NCBI RefSeq assembly: GCF_030269445.1
Contig: NZ_BSTJ01000018.1
Span: 94,837 to 158,836 of the forward strand
Reading direction: 5' to 3'
Length of the DNA stretch: 64,000 nt
From: Actinoallomurus iriomotensis
GTDB lineage: Bacteria; Actinomycetota; Actinomycetes; Streptosporangiales; Streptosporangiaceae
Position 1 is the first letter of the stretch, and the number at the start of each line of letters is the position of its first letter. The translations under genes and the position numbers were made by a program. Shown in pieces: positions 1-7,566 of this stretch. Below the pieces are notes generated by a model. The model had not been told where the DNA came from. It was given only the letters and a program-made list of their open reading frames with translations, and did not search any database.

Positions 1-2
1 CC

Positions 3-371
3 GACTCCGCGGTCGACGAACTCCACCGCGTGCTGCGCCCCGGCGGCCGGCTCCTCCTCTCCACGCCGAACCTCGCCGCCTGGTACAACCGCGGCCTGCT
101 CGCCCTCGGCGTCCAGCCGATCTTCTCCGAGGTCAGCATGCGCGGCGTGTACGGGCGGCCGGGCCGCCAGGTGGCCGGTCACCTGCGGATGTTCACCAAG
201 CGGGCGCTGACGGAGTTCCTCACCGCGCGGGGCTTCGTCTGCGAGCGCGTGGACGGCGCGCCGTCCCACGTCGTGCCCGGCGTCCTGCGCCCGCTGGACC
301 TGCTTCTGTGCCGGTGGCCGTCGGCCGCCAGCATCCTGCTCGTCCAGGCGCGGCGCCCGGAACGACCGTGA
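3..371 (+). CDS. SAM-dependent methyltransferase, C-terminal part (cut by window edge)
   Basis: The reading frame is already open at base 3 and runs to TGA at 369-371, so only the C-terminal part is present. The visible sequence starts with the post-motif segment of class I methyltransferases (LHRVLRPGGRLLLSTPN), the usual LxPGG turn followed by strand 5. It continues with a helical region and a short C-terminal strand. The SAM-binding glycine motif would lie upstream of the window. The substrate cannot be told. The stop overlaps the GTG of the next gene (GTGA), so the two are probably translated together. The fold is reasonably sure; a specific function is not. Confidence 0.75.
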   Translation, partial: DSAVDELHRVLRPGGRLLLSTPNLAAWYNRGLLALGVQPIFSEVSMRGVYGRPGRQVAGHLRMFTKRALTEFLTARGFVCERVDGAPSHVVPGVLRPLDLLLCRWPSAASILLVQARRPERP

Positions 372-1237
372 TCCTCGGCGTGGTGCTGGCGCTCGTCGCC
401 ACGCTCGCCTACAACGCCGGGTTCGTACTGGAGAAGGGCGCGCTGTCCGCGCTGCCGCCACTGGACGTGCGGCTGCCCTTGACGCTGGTCCGGGCACTGG
501 TGACCGCCCCCCGCTGGCTGGCCGGGTTCGGGCTGATCCTCGCGGGGCTGGCCGGTCAGCTCGTGGTCCTGACACGCGTCCCGCTGACCGTGGCGCAGCC
601 GGTGTTCGCCTCCGGGATCGTGTTCCTGCTCCTGCTGAGCATGACGGTCCTGGGCGAGCGGCTGACCGGGCGGGAGTGGACCGGGCTGGCGGGCATCGCG
701 GCCGGGGTCGCCTGCGTCATCGCGTCGCTGGACCCGCGCACGGACGTCCCCGGGACGGGCGGCCACCTGGTACGCGTGCTGCTGGTCGCGGTGCCGTCCA
801 CGCTGGCCGGGGTGGCGGTGTTCGCGCGCGGGCGGGCGCGGCCCCGCCCGGCCGGTGACGTGCCGTACGGCCTGGCGGCCGGCATCGTGTACGGCGTCGC
901 GGGGATGGTCTCCAAGGGCCTGTCGGCGTCGATCGACTTCCACGGCCCGGCGCCGATCGTCACCTCGGCGCTGGCCTCGCCGTACCTGTATCTGCTGGTG
1001 CCGGTGACCCTGACGGGCTTCGTCGTCTTCCAGACGGCGTTGCAGCGCGGACGCGCGTCGATCGTCGCTCCGGTGTCGACCGTGGTCTCCACGCTCTACA
1101 CCGTGGTGGCGGGCACCCCGATGTTCGGCGAACACCTCCCGCCGGACCCGGCCGACCTGACCCTCCGCCTGGCGGGCCTGGCGCTCATCACGATCGCCCT
1201 GTTCCGCCTCCCGCACGACGGCACCCCCACGGGCTGA
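368..1237 (+). CDS. DMT/EamA-like multidrug or metabolite permease
   Basis: A 289-residue integral membrane protein. I chose GTG at 368 because it overlaps the preceding stop by four bases and starts directly with a hydrophobic helix (MILGVVLALVATLAYNAGFV); an upstream in-frame ATG at 308 would lie inside the previous gene. About nine to ten hydrophobic segments arranged as two similar halves are visible, the pattern of drug/metabolite transporter family proteins. The first half contains LPLTVAQPVFASGIVF-type and LGERLTGREW segments, and the second repeats the logic with RASIVAPVSTVVSTL. Transported substrate unknown. It is likely co-transcribed with the upstream methyltransferase. Confidence 0.75.
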   Translation: MILGVVLALVATLAYNAGFVLEKGALSALPPLDVRLPLTLVRALVTAPRWLAGFGLILAGLAGQLVVLTRVPLTVAQPVFASGIVFLLLLSMTVLGERLTGREWTGLAGIAAGVACVIASLDPRTDVPGTGGHLVRVLLVAVPSTLAGVAVFARGRARPRPAGDVPYGLAAGIVYGVAGMVSKGLSASIDFHGPAPIVTSALASPYLYLLVPVTLTGFVVFQTALQRGRASIVAPVSTVVSTLYTVVAGTPMFGEHLPPDPADLTLRLAGLALITIALFRLPHDGTPTG

Positions 1238-1246
1238 CATACACAA

Positions 1247-1276
1247 TTGTCCATCTGAGAGCGGGACGGCTAGGGT
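1247..1276 (+). promoter_or_regulatory. Putative promoter of the Ser/Thr kinase gene (leaderless)
   Basis: TTGTCC at 1247-1252 and TAGGGT at 1271-1276 are separated by 18 bases. The GTG start codon follows the -10-like box by only six bases and no Shine-Dalgarno sequence is visible, which suggests a leaderless transcript. Assigned by eye only. Confidence 0.4.
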
Positions 1277-1282
1277 CGGCGC

Positions 1283-2596
1283 GTGAACGATCTCGGCCGG
1301 CTCCTCGCTCACCGATACCGGCTCACCGATCTCTTGGGGCAGGGCGGCATGGGAGCCGTCTGGCGCGCTCGCGACGAGCAGCTGAACCGGGAGGTCGCCG
1401 TCAAGGAGCTCCGGTTCCCCGAGCATCTGAGCGCCGCCCAGCGGCAGACCTGGATCGCGCGGCTGGACCGCGAGGCACGCGCGGCCGCACGGTTGAAACA
1501 CCCCGGCATCATCACCGTCCACGACCTGGTCGTCGGTGATGACGAACGGCCCTGGATCATCATGGAACTGGTCCATGGCCGGTCCCTGCACGACCTCCTC
1601 AAGACCGAAGGACCGCTGCCGCCTCAGCGCGTCGCCCGGATCGGCCTGCGGATCCTCGACGCCCTACGCGCGGCGCATCAGGTGGGCGTCACCCACCGCG
1701 ACATCAAGCCCGCCAACGTCCTGCTGGAGGGCGATCGAGTCGTCCTGACCGACTTCGGCATCGCCGCCGTCGACGACGACGCCACCCTGACCCGCTCCGG
1801 CGAGATCATGGGGACCCCCGCCTTCATGTCACCCGAGCAGGTACGCGGCCTGCCGGCCGGCCCCGCCTCCGACCTGTGGTCGCTGGGCGCGACCCTCTAC
1901 ACGGCCGTGGAAGGCCGTCCCCCGTTCGGCGGCAGCAGCTCGGGAGCGGCCTTCGTCGCCGTCGCGACCGAGGACCCCGCCACCGCCGTCCACGCCGGCC
2001 TCCTCGAACCGGTCATCAGCGCTCTGCTGCGCAAGGATCCGGCTCAACGCCCGACCGGCGACCAGCTCCACGCCGCACTGACCGGGCTCGTCTCCGGTCA
2101 CCCGGCACACGGCCAAGCGCCCGTCCACCAGCCGCCTCCGCCACCCTCGACCCGGCGCGACCGGCGTCTCTGGCCCGTACTGGCCGTCGCGGCGGTGACC
2201 GTCGTGGTGGCCGCGGCGGCGTTCGCGTTCGTGTTCCGTACCGGCGCCGACTCCACCTACGACCACAACCTGCGCATCGCCAGGGACCTGGGCGCGCCCA
2301 GCGGCTACACCCGCACGTCGGAGAAGAACACCGGGGGCGGCCGAGCGCAGGTGACGCTCACCGCCGAGAACACGTGCGGCGCGGGATGCCCGACCTCTGC
2401 CACGTATGCGGCGTGCCAGACCGTGAACGGCTGGCTGAAGACAAGACACGGCATCGCGGCCGTGAGTCCCCCCGTGCTGGCCCTGGACGGCAGGAGCTGC
2501 GTCATCGGGATCCAGCCCGTCCGCGTCCCCGGCGTCATCAAGGCCGAGGTGGTGCTCCAGAGCGGCCGGACCCTCCTGCGGATCGAGGCCGCCTGA
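1283..2596 (+). CDS. Eukaryotic-type Ser/Thr protein kinase, membrane anchored (PknB-like)
   Basis: A 437-residue kinase. The cytoplasmic catalytic domain (about 10-265) shows the glycine loop GQGGMGAVW, the ATP-binding lysine in VAVKEL (K41), the catalytic loop HRDIKPANVLL (D140), the DFG motif at 157-159 and the APE-equivalent SPEQVRG. A proline-rich linker (about 278-292) leads to one transmembrane helix at 297-318. The extracellular tail of about 120 residues contains several cysteines but no PASTA repeats, so it is not the PknB cell-wall sensor itself. Such kinases phosphorylate regulators and cell-envelope proteins; the ligand of this sensor domain is unknown. The gene appears to be expressed alone. 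Confidence 0.9.
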   Translation: MNDLGRLLAHRYRLTDLLGQGGMGAVWRARDEQLNREVAVKELRFPEHLSAAQRQTWIARLDREARAAARLKHPGIITVHDLVVGDDERPWIIMELVHGRSLHDLLKTEGPLPPQRVARIGLRILDALRAAHQVGVTHRDIKPANVLLEGDRVVLTDFGIAAVDDDATLTRSGEIMGTPAFMSPEQVRGLPAGPASDLWSLGATLYTAVEGRPPFGGSSSGAAFVAVATEDPATAVHAGLLEPVISALLRKDPAQRPTGDQLHAALTGLVSGHPAHGQAPVHQPPPPPSTRRDRRLWPVLAVAAVTVVVAAAAFAFVFRTGADSTYDHNLRIARDLGAPSGYTRTSEKNTGGGRAQVTLTAENTCGAGCPTSATYAACQTVNGWLKTRHGIAAVSPPVLALDGRSCVIGIQPVRVPGVIKAEVVLQSGRTLLRIEAA

Positions 2597-2614
2597 TCGC
2601 GGGCCTCGCGACCT

Positions 2615-3565
2615 CTAGAGACCGTTGTAGGTCTTCGGATCCTTGGCCGTCCAGGAGCCGTTTCCATCGGCGTTCGCGACGCCACCCGAGTACACCCGCC
2701 GGTAGGCGGAGAACCTCGGGCACGGGACCGGCCCGTCGCCGCAGACCAGGGCGGACACACGGAAGGGCCGGCCCTGGTCGTCCACGGTCGTCGTCTGCGA
2801 CACCCCATCGGCGCTCGCGTCCACCAGGATGCGGAACTCGCAATAGTGCTTGCTGGTCCGCGCGACGACGCGATAGGCGAACCCGTCGTCCTTTTTCAGG
2901 TACTGCACGTTGTCGGCGAAATAGTCGGCACCCAGTTGCTGCCCGGAGTCACCGTCGACCAGTTTGCGAGCGACCGGCGCCGGACTGTCGAGATCGAATC
3001 CGATCTTGCCGATCGGCATCGCCGGACCGGCGGGCGGAGAGTAGAAGACGGTTCCGGCGAGCGGATCCCGGCACTGGGACGCGAGCCTGATCCGGTCGAC
3101 GCGCACCTGGCTCGCCGCCCGGGTGGCCAAGTTGAGATCGATGGCGATGCCATCGGACTTGACGGCTCCCACCTGCGCCATGCTGGACAGGTAGTCGTGG
3201 AGGTCGCCCTGTGTTCCGCCCCTGTTCCTCGCCTGCTGGATGCGGGCGATCCGGGCCGGGGTGAGTTCGACCGGGGAACCGGCCACCCAGATGTCCTGGT
3301 CGAGGTCCTCCAGCACCCTCGCCGCGGCGGTGACCAGCGGAATCTTGGCCGCCGAGCGCGCCGGCGACGTCGCGGACGAGGCCTGAGAGTCGCCATCGAC
3401 CAACTTCTGCGCGACGCCGGTGATCACAGACGTGGCGACGCTCAACGCTATTGCCCCCGCAGCGGCCAATAGTCGCGTGGTCGCCCGCTTGTACCAAGGC
3501 TTCCGCACAGCCGTTCTCGCCGCTCGCCGCCGTGCGCCGATCCGCTTCGGCCGTGACGAAGGCAC
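2615..3565 (-). CDS. Unrecognised membrane-anchored or secreted protein
   Basis: I prefer GTG at 3565, giving 316 residues, because a GAGGGGG Shine-Dalgarno lies six bases upstream; a TTG at 3580 is in frame but has no such site. The N-terminus is strongly basic (about residues 1-28) and is followed by one hydrophobic segment (about 30-50, LLAAAGAIALSVATSVITGV), consistent with a type II membrane anchor or uncleaved signal. The rest is soluble, with four cysteines (QCRDP, HYCEF, LVCGDGPVPCP) that could form disulfides outside the cell. I recognise no domain. It converges with the upstream kinase gene, leaving 18 bases between the two stop codons. Confidence 0.6.
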   Translation of the reverse strand: MPSSRPKRIGARRRAARTAVRKPWYKRATTRLLAAAGAIALSVATSVITGVAQKLVDGDSQASSATSPARSAAKIPLVTAAARVLEDLDQDIWVAGSPVELTPARIARIQQARNRGGTQGDLHDYLSSMAQVGAVKSDGIAIDLNLATRAASQVRVDRIRLASQCRDPLAGTVFYSPPAGPAMPIGKIGFDLDSPAPVARKLVDGDSGQQLGADYFADNVQYLKKDDGFAYRVVARTSKHYCEFRILVDASADGVSQTTTVDDQGRPFRVSALVCGDGPVPCPRFSAYRRVYSGGVANADGNGSWTAKDPKTYNGL

Positions 3566-3691
3566 GATCAGCCCCCTCAAGCATGACGGTTCTTTGCCGG
3601 ATAGCAGTCTTTCCTGGGCGTACGGCCCAGGAGAGCGGTTCGTCGCACAGCGTTATCGCATCTTTACTTACTGTGCTGGCGCCCCGAGGGG

Positions 3692-3890
3692 CCCGGCGGA
3701 GACCTCGAAGGTGAAGCCCCGCCCAGGCTTGCGCTCCAACAGACAATGATGTTCCTTTGATACTAGAGTGATGCGAAGTCGGCTGCTCGACCAACAGCTT
3801 GTCGACAAGGTGCTCAAGAACGTCCCGCGAAGCGTCCGGCTTGACCTTCCCGGCCTTGTCCGCCCAGAAGATCGTCAACCCTGAGCATGT
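3692..3890 (-). pseudogene. Decayed gene fragment with a duplicated copy of the neighbour's C-terminus
   Basis: This gap between genes holds a relic. On the minus strand, 3694-3729 encodes GRGFTFEVSAGPL, nearly the same as GQDFTFEVSAEPL near the C-terminus of the adjacent gene, and then stops. Just upstream in the minus direction (about 3735-3890) is an open stretch with protein-like composition (WADKAGKVKPDASRDVLEHL and onward) and lower GC than its surroundings, without a start codon. It looks like the remains of one or two truncated genes rather than a promoter region. The origin of the second piece is unknown. Confidence 0.45.
3694..3729. repeat. 36-bp direct repeat, copy 1 (copy 2 at 3967-4002)
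   Basis: The first 23 bases are identical between 3694-3716 and 3967-3989, and the following 13 bases differ at three positions. The copies lie 273 bases apart in the same orientation. Copy 2 lies inside the C-terminal coding sequence of the neighbouring minus-strand gene, so the repeat is best explained as partial duplication of that gene's end. Confidence 0.8.
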
Positions 3891-3895
3891 AGGCC

Positions 3896-5038
3896 TTACC
3901 GGCGGGCCTGGTGGAACGGGCCGGTGACGATCTGGCGGAGGAAGGGGCGGTTGTAGCGGAGCGGCTCGGCGGAGACCTCGAAGGTGAAGTCCTGCCCGGG
4001 CTGCAACCAGCGCCGGCCGATCACCACGGGGCGCTGCGCCCGATAGATCGGCGCCCACGGCGGTGCGTAGTACATGGCACCGGTACGCCTGATGTCGTCG
4101 CGCCGGAGCGCGGCGTTGAGCTGCTCCTGGATCGCCAGGGTCGCCGCCGGATCGGGATCGCCCCGCCACAGGTCGTTGATGACCCGGCGCGCCTGCGGAT
4201 CGCGTTGCCAGCGTCGGACCGCGTCGCGTTCGGTCAGGCACCACGGGTCGAAGTCGCCGCTTCCCGGGAGCGGCAGCCGGCCGGCCATCGGCCCGGCTCC
4301 GTGACCCCGGCCGTAGGTCTTGAGCAGGATCGGCATCGCGATGAGCTGCCCGAGGTGGTAGTAGATCTCCAGCGCTCGCCGCAGGCGTTCTTCGACGACC
4401 TCGTGCAACCGCCGGCCGGCGGTCCGGTCGAACGCCTGCATGGCGTAGTCGGACGACGTGGCCGCCTCCGCCGCGAGCTGGCGCAGCCGGGCGATCTCGG
4501 CGTGACGGCCGTCCTGGGACGCGGTGATCTCGAAGGTGCCCAGCGCGACCTCGGCGTGTTCCCGTACGGAGGCGCACGCCGCGATCATCGCCTCCAGGTG
4601 GGCGGCCGGGCAGGGTTCGATCTCCACCCAGCCGGGCAGGTCGGCCGGCAGGTACCTCGGCTCCTCCACCCGGTAGCCGGGGTTGGCCGCGGCCTGGCGG
4701 CTCAGCGACAGCCAGCGCTCGACCTGGCCGAAGAACGCCCACACCTGCTCGGCCGTGACCTTGGGGAGGTAGCCGGCCGTGCGGGAGTCGCCACGGTAGT
4801 CCGCGTCGATCATCTTGTCGCCCAGCGTCTGCAGGACGTAGGCGTTCCAGGCGTACAGCTGCTGTGCGGCCGCCGCGGCGGGCATGCGCCAAGCGCTGAC
4901 TCCCTGGCCGGCCAGCTCGCGGCGTACGGCCTCGGCGTCGTCGAGCGCGCGATAGACCCCCACACCGGCCCGCTGGATCGACTCCAGCGTCCGGGCCGGA
5001 ACCTCCTTGCGGAAGCCGGCGATCACACGCGTCAGCAT
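3896..5038 (-). CDS. Conserved-looking protein of unknown function, 380 aa
   Basis: Starts at ATG 5038. The protein is soluble, rich in aromatic residues and arginine, with no signal peptide or transmembrane helix. The middle (about 150-250) is helical, with clusters such as EEPRYLPADLPGWVEIEPCP and ERLRRALEIYYHLGQLIAMP. A C-terminal segment (about 335-375) contains a likely beta-sandwich edge, WLQPGQDFTFEVSAEPL. I do not recognise a family. A decayed copy of its C-terminal 12-13 residues lies immediately downstream, showing that the locus has undergone duplication. The long ORF on the opposite strand is compositional and not considered real. Confidence 0.6.
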   Translation of the reverse strand: MLTRVIAGFRKEVPARTLESIQRAGVGVYRALDDAEAVRRELAGQGVSAWRMPAAAAAQQLYAWNAYVLQTLGDKMIDADYRGDSRTAGYLPKVTAEQVWAFFGQVERWLSLSRQAAANPGYRVEEPRYLPADLPGWVEIEPCPAAHLEAMIAACASVREHAEVALGTFEITASQDGRHAEIARLRQLAAEAATSSDYAMQAFDRTAGRRLHEVVEERLRRALEIYYHLGQLIAMPILLKTYGRGHGAGPMAGRLPLPGSGDFDPWCLTERDAVRRWQRDPQARRVINDLWRGDPDPAATLAIQEQLNAALRRDDIRRTGAMYYAPPWAPIYRAQRPVVIGRRWLQPGQDFTFEVSAEPLRYNRPFLRQIVTGPFHQARR

Positions 5039-5197
5039 CCCCGATCGACCGCCGTCCCTTCCCGCTCACCGCCCTGCGCGACCGTTGATCCGACGCTGCC
5101 GGCAACCGTCCCGTTCCGGGAACATGATGATACGAGCGGCGGCCGAATTCCCGGCATTCGCCCATCCAGGCCGGTTCCGTACGGGCCTGGCGTCGAA

Positions 5198-7396
5198 CTA
5201 CTTGCCGGGCTCCGGGTCGCGGGGCAGCCCGAGCATGCGCTCGGCGATGACGTTGAGCTGGACCTCCGTCGTACCTCCGTAGATCGTCATCGAGCGGCTG
5301 AACAGCATGTAGCGCGCCCACAGGCCGGTCGCGCCGGTCATGTCCTCCACCGCCGCGACGGCGCCCTGGGACTCCCAGATGAAGTCGGCGACCTGCTGGT
5401 TGAACTGCACGCCCAGCAGCTTGCGGACGCTCGCCTCCGCGCCCGGCTCGTGGCCGGAGATCTGCTTCAGCGTCAGGCGCAGGCCGAGCAGGTCGATCGC
5501 CTGGCCCTCACAGAGGTACTCGCCCAGCTCGGCACGCTTGACCTGGTCCAGCTCGCGGGCGCCGAAGAAGTTCAGCAGCTCCTTCACACCGGCGCCGAGC
5601 CCCGAGCCGCTGGACAGCTGCACGCGCTCGTTGCTCAGGGTGTTGCGGGCGACCTTCCAGCCCTGGCCGACCTCGCCCACCACCCGGTCGTCGGGGACGA
5701 ACACGCCGTCGAGGAAGACCTCGTTGAACATCGCCTCGCCGGTCAGCTCCCGCAGCGGGCGCACGTCGACGCCCTCGGACTTCATGTCGACGATGAAGTA
5801 CGTGATGCCGTCGTGCTTCTTCGGCTCGTTCGAGCTGCGGGCGATGCAGATCGCCCACTCGGCCTGCCGGGCCACCGACGTCCAGATCTTCTGGCCGGTC
5901 AGCTTCCAGCCGCCCTCGACGCGTTCCGCCTTCATCTGCAGGGACGCCAGGTCCGAGCCCGCGCCGGGCTCGCTGAACAGCTGGCACCACGCCATCTCCC
6001 CGCGCAGCGTCGGGGCCAGGAACCGCTCCTGCTGCTCGGGCGTGCCGTACGTGACCAGCGACGGGACCACCCACGCGCCGATCCCGAGCTGCGGGCCCTT
6101 GACCTTCGCGGCGCGCAGCTCCTGCAGGATCAGCACCTGCTCCATCGGCGAGGCCGCCTTGCCCCACGGCTTCGGCAGGTGCGGGAACACCCAGCCCTCG
6201 TCGCCCATCCGGGCGAACCGTGCCGTGTTGTCCTCGATCGCGGCCAGCTCGGCGACCTCGGCGCGGATGCGGTTGCGGAGGGGTTCGGTGTCCTCGTCCA
6301 GCTCGACCTCGACCGCGCGGCGTACGCCGTCGAGCGCGAGCGTCGCGACGGAGCCGGACCAGTCCTTCGCCGGACCCAGCAGGACGCGCAGCGTCGAGGC
6401 GCGGCGCAGGTAGAGACCGGACTCGTGCTCCCAGGTGAAGCCGATGCCGCCGAGCACCTGGATGCAGTCGCGGGCGCAGCGGAGCGCGGCGTCGGGGGCG
6501 ATGACCGCGGCGACGCCCGCCGCGAAGCCCGACTCGTCGGCGGGGTCGTCGGAGGCGCGGGCGGCGTCCCACACGACCGCGCGGGCCTTCTCCAGCTCGA
6601 TCAGCATCCGCGCACACTTGTGCTTGACGCCCTGGAACTGCCCGATCGGCCGGCCGAACTGCTCACGCACCTTGGCGTACTCCGAGGCGGTGTCGACGCA
6701 CCACGCGGCGATGCCGGCCGCCTCGGCGCCGAGCAGCAGGGCGGCGAGGTCGAGCACCTCCTGGCCCTCCAGCCCGGTCAGGACCCGGTCGGCGGGCACG
6801 GCCACGTCCGCCGCCTCGACCCGGGCCACCCGGCGCGTACGGTCCAGGCTCGCCAGCGGGGTCACGGTCAGCGCGGAGGCGTCCACGGCGACCCAGCGTT
6901 CGCCGTCGTCGGTGCTCACCGGCGCCACGATCACGTCGGCCAGGGCGCCGCCGAGAACCGGCTCGACTGTGCCGCTGACGGTCAGGCCCGTGTCGGTACG
7001 GTGCCCGGTCAGGCCGGTGGCCAGGGCAAGGGCGCCGATCACGCTGCCGTCGGCGAGGCCGGGGAGCAGCTCCGCGCGGGCCTTGGCGGACTCGTCGGCC
7101 CGCAGCAGGGCCGCGCCGGCCAGCACGGTCGGCAGGAACGGCCCGGGCACCATCGCGCGCCCGAGGGTCTCGACGGCCACCGCGAGCTCCAGCAGCCCGG
7201 CCCCCTGCCCGCCGAACTCCTCCGGGACGTGCAGCCCGAGCAGGCCCTGCTCGGCGAGGCCGGCCCAGAAGCCGGGGCGGGTCTCCTCTTCGGCGTCGAG
7301 CGTCGCGCGTACGACGCTGACGGGTGAGTAACGCATCGCCCAGCCGCGCACCGCGTCGGCCAGTGCCTCGTGCTCCTCGGTCAGCCCGATCCCCAT
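5198..7396 (-). CDS. Double-length acyl-CoA dehydrogenase (FadE34-like)
   Basis: I start at ATG 7396 (732 residues), preceded at six bases by GGGGTG; an in-frame GTG at 7405 is possible. Ordinary acyl-CoA dehydrogenases are about 380-400 residues. Here two such units are fused: one from about 1 to 350 (ITEEH-like N-terminus, VPEEFGGQGAG, QFGRPIGQFQGVKH) and a second from about 355 to 732 (FSEPGAGSDLASL, TGQKIWTS, YGGTTEVQLNVIAERMLG). Mycobacterial FadE34-type enzymes have this architecture and are thought to mimic the alpha2beta2 enzymes that oxidise sterol side-chain CoA esters. Only the second half keeps the complete substrate/FAD motifs such as EPGAGSD. No sterol genes flank it, so the substrate is open. 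Confidence 0.85.
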   Translation of the reverse strand: MGIGLTEEHEALADAVRGWAMRYSPVSVVRATLDAEEETRPGFWAGLAEQGLLGLHVPEEFGGQGAGLLELAVAVETLGRAMVPGPFLPTVLAGAALLRADESAKARAELLPGLADGSVIGALALATGLTGHRTDTGLTVSGTVEPVLGGALADVIVAPVSTDDGERWVAVDASALTVTPLASLDRTRRVARVEAADVAVPADRVLTGLEGQEVLDLAALLLGAEAAGIAAWCVDTASEYAKVREQFGRPIGQFQGVKHKCARMLIELEKARAVVWDAARASDDPADESGFAAGVAAVIAPDAALRCARDCIQVLGGIGFTWEHESGLYLRRASTLRVLLGPAKDWSGSVATLALDGVRRAVEVELDEDTEPLRNRIRAEVAELAAIEDNTARFARMGDEGWVFPHLPKPWGKAASPMEQVLILQELRAAKVKGPQLGIGAWVVPSLVTYGTPEQQERFLAPTLRGEMAWCQLFSEPGAGSDLASLQMKAERVEGGWKLTGQKIWTSVARQAEWAICIARSSNEPKKHDGITYFIVDMKSEGVDVRPLRELTGEAMFNEVFLDGVFVPDDRVVGEVGQGWKVARNTLSNERVQLSSGSGLGAGVKELLNFFGARELDQVKRAELGEYLCEGQAIDLLGLRLTLKQISGHEPGAEASVRKLLGVQFNQQVADFIWESQGAVAAVEDMTGATGLWARYMLFSRSMTIYGGTTEVQLNVIAERMLGLPRDPEPGK

Positions 7397-7519
7397 GTGA
7401 AACACCCCATTCGCGACGTCCTCTGAGGCCTACCCTAGAGGCCGCCGGGCGGGTATTGGAATGGCATTCGGTGTGATTCGAACGCGATTCGGTTCACGGG
7501 GGTCCGGCCGCGCACGCGA

Positions 7520-7553
7520 ACGCCCCGGCGGTCGCGGAGGACCACCGGGGCGT
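7520..7553 (-). terminator. Hairpin downstream of the repeat-rich membrane protein gene
   Basis: A 14-base stem with one mismatch (7520-7533 against 7540-7553) and a 6-base loop lies 14 bases beyond the stop of the minus-strand gene ending at 7567. No U-tract follows, so it may stabilise the 3' end or be a tract-less terminator of the kind common in high-GC actinomycetes. Confidence 0.55.
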
Positions 7554-7566
7554 ATCAGAGCGAGAG

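Noticed and set aside
2949..5321. A 790-codon open frame on the minus strand overlapping the 380-residue protein and its downstream relic
   Set aside because: Composition is Arg/Gly/Pro-rich as for shifted high-GC frames, and it conflicts with the better frame at 3896-5038; its start lies in unrelated sequence.
3911..7327. An 1138-codon open frame on the plus strand across the acyl-CoA dehydrogenase
   Set aside because: It is the antisense shadow of the dehydrogenase and shows no domain-like sequence.
7470..7495. A T-loop-like GATTCGAAC stretch suggesting a tRNA
   Set aside because: No acceptor, D or anticodon stems can be built around it on either strand.
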